Shown here: in pieces, positions 25,111-36,582 of the stretch
How positions within the stretch are numbered: position 1 is the first letter of the stretch
Layout of the letters: the number at the start of each line of letters is the position of its first letter
Assembly: GCF_000276665.1 (NCBI RefSeq)
Contig: NW_004955472.1
Location: 10,653,808-10,717,807 of the forward strand
Reading direction: 5' to 3'
DNA length: 64,000 nt
DNA from: Chinchilla lanigera
Lineage: Eukaryota; Chordata; Mammalia; Rodentia; Chinchillidae
Notes under the pieces: model-generated
The model's database searches: none
Told to the model about the DNA's origin: nothing
Seen by the model: the letters and a program-made list of their open reading frames with translations, nothing else
Translations under genes and position numbers: made by a program

Positions 25111-27496
25111 AAAAATTTAATCACATTTTTATCATACGTTGTATATTGATACCTTTAGTTATCAGAAGCTCTTCAAAAGCTTTGTATGGATTCCAGTTTA
25201 CACAATACTTATTTGAGGTGAGAAATACCAGATGACTTTCTGATCGATGTATTTATGTAATGCCCTTTATGTGAGCCATAGAACAAATCCCAGAGATTTC
25301 TTCCTGACCTAGTGTGGTATAGATAGGGCCCAGTGTCCAGTAGGGTCCAGGCTTGTTCGTCCGCATTTCAGGCTCGTTGTATTCTTTCCTGCTGCTTCGG
25401 TCATGAGAGTTAGACGGGTATTTGCCGGACGCAATAGTTTGTCATTCTTTGAACAGGTGTTGCTTGGCATACCTTTCCACAGATGCTGGAGCAGAGGCTG
25501 AGCCAGCTCACAAAGAGGGAACAGTAAGCCAGGGTCCCTCCCTGGTGGCAGTGTCCCTGGCTTCTTTGCCGCCTCTCCTGCGGACCACAGACAGTGCTGG
25601 TGGTGAAAGTCTCTGCAATTCACTGGACCCACCTCCCTGAGGGGGAATGTGGTGGACAGTGGTGCTGCCCAGACATGCTCCATGGGAGGGGTCTCACCCG
25701 CACACTGAACCCGAAAATCCTGGCTGCTGCTTTTCTGTAACTAGTGTAGAGGTTGTTAGGTTTTATAAATACCTCCATAAAAGTTAAAAGAGTAATTGCT
25801 TCTTTGTGTTTGGCTGGGCAGGTAGGGGGAAGACCATGGATATGGATAATACTTGTATGGGTTTAAAATTTGCTGCTTTTATTTGGGCAGGGAGATGTCT
25901 TTGAAACTAATCATTTATAATTTACCAGAATTTTGAGTCCTTTAACCATGACCTTTATAAAAAAACTCCAAGGGAGGAAACTTCATGCAAGATTCGAATG
26001 GGAGGTATAAAATTAGTTTTCTAATAATGAGAGACTGTTTGTGTGTCTTGGTAGAAGACACTGAAAAAGAGTAGACCATGCGTTCAAATCCATTTGGGTC
26101 TAGGTCCCAAGCTCAGAATGAGGCAGGGTAAATTGAATCTGATGCAAATAGCCAGAAAAGTTTTCTGCCTGAACTATACTGTTCCTCCACCTATCATGCT
26201 TGTTCTATAAATGCGCATCTACAGAAACATTTTTGTAAGACACTGCTAGCACTTGTTTGCTTGATTTTTCTACTGCTGCATAAGGAGAAGGTGGGGTAGG
26301 GTTTTTGTTTTATTTATGACCCAGAAAGTTGGTGTTAGGTTAGTTTGCCTTCCAGTCTGTTTTATCATAGTTGGTTTGGGAGAGGTAAGAGGAACATGCT
26401 GACTTCCCAAGGAGGCCTTAGTTCCTTATTGTAACTACTCACAGTAGTGTTGTAAGGCTTTTATCTTTTTACTTGTTTGTGCAGAAACCAATAGTAATTT
26501 CTGATAGGCAGATACTTTTAATGTATTTCTAATGAAATGCAGTGCAGGTTAAGGGACTTGTTCAAAATGATATGGCTCACAGGCTGACACTGGCTGGCTC
26601 TGATGGCTGGTGCTGTAGCTTTTGTTTTCTTCCAACTTCCTGTTGTTGATAAATTTTTAGGGGGGTTGTTGTTGATGCTTAGAACTAGATTGTAGATACC
26701 ACTGTGGATAAACTGAATGTTGTCTTGTGGGCCTTAATTTAGATCTTTTTAGTGTCTTGAAACTCTGAACCAGAACTATCAGGGGGCATAAGAAGGAACA
26801 ACTGCCTGTGTGAGAGGTGGAAGGACTCTGCTCTCTTTTAGATTGAGCCTTTGAGACAGCCATACTTGAGTTTGAAAAGAAAACTGACACCTAGAGGTCT
26901 TGTTTAGCTAATGGGAGAGTTAAGTATTAGTTAAATCATTTCAACAGGAATAGAAGACTGAAAGAATTATGATAGCAACTTCCTAATTTATTTTATAGAC
27001 AACTCATTAAGAATGCTTTTCTTGAGAATCTTTAATGTTAGTTTAAAAATGACAAAAGTGTGTTAAAATGGGTTAAGTTTGTAGGGAGACATTAGAAGAT
27101 GGTCCATTTTCTTTTATTCTCACTTCCTTCAAATTTTCCTAACATTGCCATTAGCAGCAGTTTTCAGCCATAAGTACTACATTAGAATTATTTGTGGAAG
27201 TTTTATTTCTGGAAGTTTCTTGGCATTCTGCTTATAGGCAGGCAAAGAGGGCTGTATTTGGGAAAAAGGCAGGAAGTCTAGAACTGGCCTGCCTCCTTCT
27301 CCCACTCTGAAGAACTGCTTTGAATGTGTCCAGGGGAGCTTGGAATTGTGGATTTGTCTTCTGTTCTTGCTTTTTAAATAGCCTTTTCTCAGGTAGCAAA
27401 TGTTAGAGATCATGACTGTCTACACATTTACTTTGAATGTGTTTTGCTTGCACTTGTTACTCTTGACGTTCAGAGGCAGAAAGTACTAGTGTTCAC

Positions 27497-27700
27497 TACT
27501 TCTTCTTCTTTCTTCTTTCTTCTCCTTCTTCTCCTTCTCTTATCCTTCCTTTCTTTCTTCTTCTTCTTCTTTTCCTCCTCCTCCTTCTCCTTCTCCTCCT
27601 TCTCCTTCTCCCTCCTCTTCTCCTTCCTCCTCTTCCTCTTCCTCTTCTTCCTCCTCCTCTTTTTCTTTTTCTTCTTCTTCTTCTTCTTCGTCTTCTTCTT

Positions 27701-27731
<31 letters not shown>

Positions 27732-27745
27732 TTATTATTATTTTG
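27497..27745 (+). repeat. (CTT)n/(TTC)n polypyrimidine tract
   Basis: About 250 bp of almost pure pyrimidine ends in (TTC)n and (TTA)n and abuts a reversed B1. Confidence 0.95.
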
Positions 27746-27746
27746 T

Positions 27747-27880
27747 CTTTTTGAGACAGGATTTCACTCTGCAGTTTAGGCTGACCTTGAACTCACTTTG
27801 TAGCCCAGACTGGCCTGGAACTTGCAGCAATCCTCCTGCCTCAGCCTCCTGAGTGCTGGGAATGCGGGTGTGCATTTATT
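27747..27880 (-). mobile_element. B1 SINE
   Basis: tttttgagacaggatttcac, tgaccttgaactcactttg and tcagcctcctgagtgctggg read as B1 in reverse. It lies directly at the end of the long CTT/TTC tract, which probably grew from its poly(A) tail. Confidence 0.85.
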
Positions 27881-28724
27881 ATTGTTATTACAGGCATGGC
27901 TTGTTATATAGGGAAGGTAAAGATCGGAAATACTCAGTTGTTTCTGACTCTTGTGTTTTTATGTTAAAATTATATTTTAGAAATACAGTTGGAGAGGAAT
28001 TAATAAAATGCTAGCAATTACAGTAAAGAAAATGGTTAGAATGTTCACTTCTTTGATTTAGTTTTATTGAATATTTTAACATTTTGTGTTACGAAGAAGT
28101 GGATTTTGGAAAAAAATACTTTTTTTTTAATAGTTTGCTCTATTTTTTTGGTTGTTAGTGTAAGGAGGGCTGCTTCCCCCAATAGGAATGAGAAGTCTAA
28201 TCCTTCCTGCTCATGTAATGAGGGTTTTAGAAGTGGTCCTTAGGTGAGCCACAGGAGGGAGAAGGAAAAGCAACATTCTCATCATCCTGGAAACCAGTAA
28301 TACAGAAAACGCTTTAGTTTCTCCTGCCTGCTTTAGCCAGATGACCCCATGCACATTCACAGGAAGTTTCCTGGAAAGATTTGAGAGTGGCTTCAATTTT
28401 ACAGAATCGGGCATAGCGGGCCTTTTATAGAGGACTTCTCAGGATGATGGACTTGCCAGTCCAGTGGAGCCAAGCAGTCTGAGTTCCTGGAAATAAGTTT
28501 GATGGGTTTTGTGGCACCTGTTTTATTTCTGCATTTTTGCATTTGTTGATGATTTATATTCCTCTAAAAATGCTTTTAAGCAGCAGAGGAGTTTGATTGA
28601 GAAACATTCGATGGCATGGAGGAAAGCGTGGTGTCCGTGATTTTTGTGAGTTCTCCAGGAAGCCCTAACAAGCCCCAGAGTTTAAAGATTTACCTAATTT
28701 TACATCTTACATGACAGATTCCCA

Positions 28725-28880
28725 GAACTTTTATGTTCATCAGAATTGCTGGGTGCAGTGGTTGGTAATACGTATGTCTAGGTCCCAACTGAGACTTACA
28801 AAGCTGATCATCTGCAGAGTGAGGCCTGCTAAATGATATTTTAACAGCTGCCACACCTAAGTCTGAAGCAGGTGACAATG
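28725..28880 (+). mobile_element. Possible MER5A-like relic
   Basis: catcagaattgctgggtg, ggtcccaactgagac and gtgaggcctgctaaatg are loosely collinear with MER5A. The copy is highly diverged, so the assignment is tentative. Confidence 0.35.
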
Positions 28881-29464
28881 TGACTTGAAAATTACTCTTT
28901 AGTGTACTTGATGATGTACACTTGGCTAAACTGTGGTGCCAGGTTCAAACAAACCTTATATGAATAACAGAATCTTCATTTGTGGGCTGTAACAAAATGT
29001 CTTGAATGATTAAGATTTATTAATGTGTTTTTAATGAATATAATGCTTGATTTACCTAAAAAACAATACATTTTTTCCCTCTCACAAACAGCTTGCTAAT
29101 TTTTAGAGCATTTGTAGATCAATAAATACAATTATGTTAACATAATTTGTAAATTATTTAGGGAATTTGCAGTATGATTGTTCAGGGGCCATCCATTTAA
29201 AATAAGTGTTTCATAGTGTAGAGATTGAGGGATTAGTTATGTGGTCCAACATGGTTATGATTCTTTACATGATAAAAGTTGCTTTTATAATTCAGTAAAA
29301 AATCACCTCACTCACAGGCTCCATACCACACCTGTCTCTCACCCTAGGTTAGTATTTGGATATTTGAGCTTTCTAGGCAGGACCTGAATGAATGGGATTT
29401 CTATATTACCATAAAAATCCACAGCATATTAGAAATGGTTTTTTAAGAAAAGATTTGCTATGTG

Positions 29465-29573
29465 GGGGCTGGGAATTTAGCTCAGTGGCACAGCGCCTGC
29501 CTGGCAAATGCAAGGTCATGAGTTAAATTCCTGGTACCAGAAGAAAAAACAAAAACAAAAACAAAAAAAGAAA
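29465..29573 (+). mobile_element. ID SINE with target duplication
   Basis: ggggctgggaatttagctca, cgcctgcctggcaaatgca and a CAAAAA-type A-rich tail. atttgctatgtg is duplicated at 29453-29464 and 29574-29585. Confidence 0.85.
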
Positions 29574-31104
29574 ATTTGCTATGTGTAGCCTTAATATAGA
29601 AACCTTTTGACCAATCCACTAAATTTTGCACCATGAAAACAGTGCATACCCTTGCCAAAAGGCTGAGAATATTTCGTCCTGTTCAGATTTGCAAAGCAGG
29701 TTAATAAGAAAGTGTCACAAGCAAGGATTTGGTGGTGTTTGATTTTTCTATTGAAGTATTCTCCTTTAAGCGATGTCTTGGGAGAATTGAGAAATATGCA
29801 TTGTCTGCAAACTATTCTGGCTCACAAAGTCAACTGTGAAGGGACTGTGAAGGTGACTGTCACCCTTGCTCTGTGCTCTTTGAGTATTAAAGTACATTGA
29901 TCCACCAAGTGGTAAAGGGGATACTATATGGAGGTTTAATTATAGCTAGTGAGTGTTATTGATGTTATCAGCCAGACCCAGGGAAAGGGCTTGGTGCCAG
30001 ATCATTCAGTGCAATTAAGTACTACCTCAGTACAGATTCTCAAAGTAAAGAGAGGCAGTCTGCAGATCGGAAGCAGGAGATCACTTTATCTCAGAACAAA
30101 GACAAAAGTGGTTGTTGCCTTCATCATTGTCCTGCTTTAGGTTTCTGCGGGAGTTCTATAAATGGCAATGATACGGTCTCTTTATTGTGTACTGTAAAGA
30201 TTATCATATTTTTCTTAAAAACACAGCTGTCACAGAAAGTGTTGCAAGAATACAGTTTTTTGTTTTTTTTTTTTTACTAAAGCTGCTTGGGGGAATATGC
30301 AGCTCAGGTGTCTAATAGATATCTGGAGAATGAAAGATTGTATTTGAGACTATCAGTCGTGCATATCACTTCATTTAAAAAAATTTTTCCCTTGTTATTT
30401 TCTAATGTCTAACCATGCTGAGAGAGAAATATTTTGGTAGATTTAAATTCATAAAACACTCAGTAATGTTTTGGGGGTTATCCCCTTATGTATTGGACAA
30501 ATTTTTTATACTTGTATAGTTTACATCAGGTCTACAAAATATATGTAGGTAGAACTTTCTTTGCACTGTGGAAAAGGCTTACAATATTTTTGTTAGCCCT
30601 TCTTCCCCCTTTCCGCTTTATCATATATATAAGTAGATATGTATATTATACACATTTCCCTTTTACTCCATTTGAAGGCTAAATGTCAGGATATTAAAAA
30701 TGTTTCCTATTACCCTGCACCCCAAACTGGGATACATCTCCTAGTGTTTGTTCCTTGCTAAAGACAGACCACCTTGGAGTGAGTTGGTTTCCTTCTGTGT
30801 ATGTGGATATATGCATGCATATATACATATTAGATCCCTGACAACTCAGTTAAACCAGGCTCAAAACATGAAGTCTTGGATATCATATGATTGACTTGTA
30901 ATACAGAAATGAGTTGCAGATTTTTAAGTTTAAAATATATTTCAAGAGAGATTGTTGTGACAATAGACTTATCATTTGTTTAAATTCATCCTGTGTGTTA
31001 GGAATTTTTCTTTAGGAGTTTGTGAGTTAATTTTTGTAAGATATAGTAAAAGTGATTTCATGTTCAAATGTCCTCTCTCCTTACTGCATTATTGTTGTTG
31101 TTGT

Positions 31105-31182
31105 TGTGTGGTACCGGGAATCAAACTCACAACCTCACATTGCCAGGCAGGTGCTGGGCCACTGAGCTGTATCCCCGGCCTC
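31105..31182 (-). mobile_element. ID SINE
   Basis: In reverse orientation: gtggtaccgggaatcaaact, attgccaggcaggtgctgg, gagctgtatccccggcc. Imperfect flanking similarity (tccttactg and tcttactg) suggests a decayed target duplication. Confidence 0.8.
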
Positions 31183-32319
31183 TTACTGTACTATTCTATG
31201 GACCCATAACAATACTGATAGTTTCCAAGTTTTTAAGGAAAGTTACTAGCTTTAAGTTATTTATGTCCATCATGTACCATTTTTCTCTCATTCCTATCCC
31301 CCTCACCCTACAAAGAACAAGGATGAACAAATGTAAAATTAAAAAAGAAAAAGATGTTTAATTGCAGGTTGTTTTTGTTTTGAGTATGTAATTATGGCTA
31401 TGCAGTTTTGGACAGGGAATATCTGAGTCATTAAATAAAAACTTAATTCTGCAAGCATTTCAGTGTCTGGTGTGTAGCAGTCAGCTTTGCTAAATGTGGG
31501 AACACCATTCAAATAATATAGGAGGTAGTCTTGTCCTTGAGGTGATCGAGCAGTAAAGGACACAGCACCGTATATGACTGTTATTCACAGTAAAATAAGT
31601 ACAGGCAAAGTACAGTAGAAATGAATGAGTCACTGGCTGTCTGCAGGCCCTTGTGATAGTTTCAGAGCTGATAGGGTTTTATAAAACAGGCAAAGAAAGA
31701 AAAGTATTACACATGGAAGTATGCCTTATCCAAATGCATAGAGACCTTTATGTGATGTCCCTTTTGTAAGAAGATTAAATCTGAAAACTATACATACTCC
31801 CTAAACTAATAACCTTCTACAAGAATTATAGGTAAGAAAATTTGATTAAACCTAAGACCCACCCCCTTATCTTACATTTATCCCTCTGTAGTGAAGACCT
31901 AATTTATTGAGGAGTTGTAAGGATAGATTTTGCATAGATTTAATTCATTTCGTCATAGAAAGTGCTTGTCTTACTCTGCAAAGATCTGTGGTGACCTCTG
32001 GGGTTCATTGTAGCTATTTACAAATGGTTCCAAGATGAAGTTTCCCTGGGCAGTATTTTTTGTACACAAGAGAGTGGATTATTATATTTTCATTAGTGTA
32101 TGTAAGTAAATCAGAGGGGACTTGGGTATCAGAACTAATGTTGTGGTGAAGGAGTTTTTCTTCTAAAAGGAAGGAAAAAGGAAGCAGTGTAGATGATATT
32201 TCAATGAGCTTTTGACTGCTACACTGATTTTGACCATCTTCCTCACACAGGTTGTGATGGGCAAACTGTGTTCTGTTGTTCTTTCTTACATTGCTGTCAG
32301 ATTACTCCTTCCTACATCT

Positions 32320-32680
32320 GGACTGTCATTCCTCTGCTCTTAGAAGCTTCTCCTGACATCTAAGGACTCTGTAATCTGCCCATCTCACCATTCTGGTGTT
32401 GTCAGTGTCCTACAGAAATCTTTACTCTGCTTAGTTGGACTCTTCATCTTTCAATATGCAATTCTTAATTCCTACCTCCATTCCTTGCCTCATTCTCCAC
32501 CCGCACTCCCCTTGCACATGCCATGTAATTCTTCGTAAAATTTTATTTGGCCAGAAAAGCACTGATTTTTCACTACATGTTGCCTTTCTCTCCTCTTTAG
32601 TTGTATAATGTCTAAGGAAAAGGGATCTGTATCTCCAAAGTACCTTACAGAATGCTTACGTTTTTATTTGTAACTAAGAC
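32320..32680 (+). mobile_element. Probable L2 fragment
   Basis: The pyrimidine-rich run ctacctccattccttgcctc, then cactccccttgcacatgcca and a later gtctaaggaaaagggatctg, follows the L2 3' layout loosely. Confidence 0.35.
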
Positions 32681-34128
32681 ATGAGGTGTTTTCCATATAT
32701 TGCTTAACAACTGGAGACTTGCCATATGTGCTTAAAGATGAAAAAGTCAAAATTTAAGTACAATTAAAAGTAAAACTGTCTGGAGGTTTTTGTTTTGTTT
32801 TTAACCATCTTTAACTTTGGATGGATGGTTCAGAATTCTGCCACCTCCTGGTAGGCATCACCATACATTGAAGATAGGGTCAAATGAAGAATGTATAAAG
32901 GATGTATCTACTTTTTCTTTTCTACAAAACATGAAGACTTCATTAAAGGTATCCCATTATCTGAGATTTTTCTACATAATGTCTCTTAATGTCCTGTTTT
33001 TTTTTTTTTTTTTTTTGTATAACATCTGTGTGTCTTTCCCGTACGTATTTTGGTCTTCGTCTCAAACCTTAGGTGAACAAGTATGTGAAAGCCCTAGGAC
33101 AGTATGGTAAACCTACAGCACGTGTTATTTTTTCTCTTCTAAGACAAAAGATGTTAATATATGAGTTTTGTTCTTTAAACTAAAGCCTCAGTATTCAAGT
33201 TGAATTACAGGATTGGCACTTTGCGATAAATGGTTTTGAGTTGCTGTTTGAGCTCTCGTCTCTAAAAGATTAACCATCATTGCCTTAGGATGTTCAGTCC
33301 ACCAGAATTGGGTTGATGAGAACCTTTCTCATTTTCTACACATTACCAGCCAGTACTAATTGACTTTTATTTTTAAACAGCTCCAGTTTACTTATGCTAG
33401 ACAATGTATAATCTTTGACTATGTCAGCATTTTACTCTACTGACAATACCTTAGATTTGTCAGATACTCAAATACTACACAAATTGCATCTTAAGTAACT
33501 TTTGGAAATAACATTGCAGCAGTGATCTTGATAGTATGGCTTCTGTTGGAGATGTGCTCTGATCAAGTTTCAGAATCCCAGAAGAACCCTTAAGAAGCCA
33601 TTACTGGAAAATGGCTTTCTAAGAATAGGATGAGTACATCTATTTTTCTATAAAACAGTGTAGCCTGTATTGTTTCCTGGGAAGCATAAAAAAGCCAAGT
33701 TGTTTGGGCAGATATCACAACTTCTAATCATCTTGCCTGAGAGGTACTTCAGAAATAGCTCCTGCACAAGGCCACAGAATATATCCACTTGCCGGGTGCT
33801 GGAGTACCTATTTGGTGGGTGAGACTATATGATAGGCATACATTTATGAATTAGTTTCCAGCATCTGGAAGCTTAAAGCCTAAGATTGTTCTTTAAATCC
33901 CTCCATAGTATATGTAGTGGAAGTGTCTAAAGTGAAATTACATATTATTACCTGCCAGAGTAGCCATCCCAGTATTATTTCTGTCTATTGAAAAATTATA
34001 CTGAATCATTAGGTAGCTTATTATGTGGCTTGTAAGCCACCCTACATGCAGAAACATACACATTCTTCTAATTGGGAAATGAGTATTATTCCATGAAATC
34101 TGCTATTTCTTTTGTTATCGCCCAAAAA

Positions 34129-34300
34129 AGTCTGTCTGTCTTTCTCTTCTCTCTCTCTTTCTTTTCTTTTTCCTTTCTTTCCCTTCCCCTTGCCTTCCCC
34201 TTCCCCTTCCCCTTTCCTTTCCCTTCCCTCCTCTCCCCTCCTCTCCCCTCCCCTCCCCTCTTCCTGTCTGTCATCTGTCTGTTGGTCTATCTATCTTACT
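34129..34300 (+). repeat. CT-rich polypyrimidine tract
   Basis: (CTGT)n leads to mixed cttcccctt and ccctcctct runs and ends in ctgtctatcta-type tetranucleotides. Confidence 0.9.
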
Positions 34301-35366
34301 ATCTTAATTTACTGAGTTTAGGCACCCACAGATCTATACAATAGAGAATCAAGAGCTGGGAGGATTTAACATATCATAGCTTGATTGGAGGAATTGTTAG
34401 GCTTTTCAGTTAGCCCACTTAAAGAGGCTACATGTTGACTCTGCTTGACATAGACTCTGTCCTTACTCCTAAACCAAGCTTTTCGGCACACTCACCTGCC
34501 GCCTTCTTACAAAATGACCCAATATTCAAGAATTGATTTTAGTAGCAATTGTCACGGTCATGGAAGATGCCTTATTTCTGTGCTCTTTGAACTGTTTCTG
34601 TGTTACAGTGCACACATAGTCCTTCTGCTGTCTTCATCTGTGTTTATTTACTTGACCTCAAAGCAAACAGTATGTGAGTTTTTCTTCTGTAAGTTGGGGT
34701 GATGCTAATGTACAATTTTTTTTTACATGAAGAAATACCTAGGAATTTGGAAGATACTTGTGTTACTTCCAAGTTACATTTAAAGAATATATTTACTGTA
34801 CCTTCTCTGTTTATCTTCGCCAAAATGAGAAGTCCTTGTTAAGCCAAGTGCCTACTGTTGTCAAGGACAAAGAAGGAAAGGGCAGAAATGGTCTGCCAGC
34901 TATCGATAACTTTCAGGACAGCCCATTTGGGTCTTTATTTAACTGACACAAGTGGATGAAACGTTTGGGTAGCACTTAATAAATTCTGCTCAATGTAGTT
35001 TTTTAGAAGCTGAGTTCAACACATGCCAAAGAAAATCTCATTTGTTCTATCTGCATGTTTTGATTATTGCTTAATATAAATCTTAAACCAATTTGGTTTT
35101 CTGTGGTTATTCAGTAAATGTAGTGTTTAAATGTCATTTAATCAGTTGTTATATTATGTATCTTACTTTCATCTTTAAGTTGAAGCTGAGATCATTTTAA
35201 CTTTACTTAATGACGCTGCACTAAAACTTGAAAATAATGTTTGAAAAAATCTCCCTAGTGTAAATAACCAGTTGCTGTCTCCCCTTTTGAAAGGCATGTA
35301 ACTTTAAAAAAAAAAAAAAAAAAAAGGCAGAAGCACCTAATATCAAAGATTCTAAGTATTTTAGGT

Positions 35367-35563
35367 TTTTTTTTTTTTTNNNNNNNNNNNNNNNNNNNNN
35401 NNNNNNNNNNNNNNNNNNNNNNNNNNNNNNNNNNNNNNNNNNNNNNNNNNNNNNNNNNNNNNNNNNNNNNNNNNNNNNNTTTTTTTCTGGTACCGGGAAT
35501 TGAACTCACAACCTTGCGCATGCCAGGCAGGTGCTGTGCTGCTGAGCTAAATCCCCAGCCCCT
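35367..35563 (-). mobile_element. ID SINE with poly(T) side interrupted by gap
   Basis: In reverse orientation: ctggtaccgggaattgaact, gcatgccaggcaggtgctg, gctaaatccccagcc. tattttaggt flanks at 35357-35366 and 35564-35573. The 100-N gap (35380-35479) lies in the poly(T) that corresponds to the SINE tail. Confidence 0.8.
35380..35479. other. Assembly gap (100 N)
   Basis: A run of N inside the poly(T) tail of a reversed ID SINE. Its size is a round 100, so it is probably a placeholder. Confidence 0.99.
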
Positions 35564-35869
35564 TATTTTAGGTACGCTTTAATTGATGTAAATCACTAGT
35601 GGCAAGATTTTCAGTTTTTCTCTTTATTCTGCTTGCCAGCCTCGAACATCTCTTCAGTAAATCACATTACTCATAGAAAAAATACACTAACTGATCTAAC
35701 TGAATCGCTCATTTTGATAGACCTCACATTTCCTACATACAAAAATGTTTCATTTAGCGTCACCAAGCTTTGTGCCTTCTTGCAGTGTCTCTTCTGGCAT
35801 CTCCTTGGAAATACGTGCTCCTTCTCTCAGTAACTCCCTTTGCTTGTTACTGTGATTTCAAAGACTGTG

Positions 35870-36015
35870 TATCAGTGACTGGTGTCATGGAAAAGCATGT
35901 CGGCAGAGTCAGCACTCCCGAATCCTACACCCGGCTCTTTTTCTGTATGTTTCTGGTCAAGTCACTTTGCCTTTCTGTGCCTCTGTTCCTGTTTTTAAAA
36001 TATGTATAAAGAAAT
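35870..36015 (+). mobile_element. MIR
   Basis: tggaaaagcatgtcggcaga, gaatcctacacccggctc and ggtcaagtcactttgcctt follow the MIR order. Confidence 0.5.
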
Positions 36016-36069
36016 TGAATAAAGGCCCTTGCCACTTTGAAATGTATTTTTGTGTGTATTCCCTTTTTA

Positions 36070-36265
36070 CCCCTTTGCGGTACCTGGTACTGAACCCAAG
36101 GCATTGTGTATGCCAGGCAAGTGCTCCACTATTGAACTACATCCACAGCCCTTTTTATTTTAAGACAAGGTCTCACTAAGTTGCCCAAGCTGGCCTCCAA
36201 CTTGCTATCCTCTTTCCTTAGCCTTCTGAGAATTTGTAATTACAGATGCTCACCATACCTAGATA
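36070..36265 (-). mobile_element. B4 SINE (ID plus B1 composite)
   Basis: An ID-like unit (ggtacctggtactgaaccca, atgccaggcaagtgctccac) is followed by a B1-like unit (agacaaggtctcactaagtt, tgcccaagctggcctccaac). This is the order of a reversed B4 composite. Confidence 0.75.
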
Positions 36266-36435
36266 ACAGTATATTATCCCATTGAAGACTGTGTTTATGC
36301 TAGGGACTTTAATCCCCAGTTTGATGGATGAAACTTCATATTTAAAGTGGTTAATAGAATTTTCAGTTTATTTTGGGCACAAAATACCATTACCTGTGAT
36401 TTTTGGTATTATGTACCAGTTGTGGCTTCTCTCTT

Positions 36436-36582
36436 TTTTTTGGAGACAGGGTCTCGCTGTGTAGTTTATGCTGGCCCTGAGCTCACTATGTAGTCCAAGC
36501 TGGCCTCATTCACGGCAATCTTTCTGTCTCAGTCTCCTGAGTGCTAGAATTATAGGTACGGTATGTGCCGCCATGCCTGGTC
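36436..36582 (-). mobile_element. B1 SINE
   Basis: ttggagacagggtctcgctg, tgtagtccaagctggcctca and gtctcctgagtgctagaatt identify B1 in reverse. Confidence 0.85.

Noticed and set aside
26520..26610. MIR-like stretch
   Set aside because: Only a short word (aggttaagggacttgttcaa) fits; too little to annotate.
27444..27779. 111-codon Phe/Leu/Ser-rich frame
   Set aside because: It is translation of the CTT/TTC microsatellite and a reversed B1.
34086..34344. Gly/Lys/Arg-rich and Ser/Pro/Phe-rich frames
   Set aside because: Translation of the CT-rich tract.
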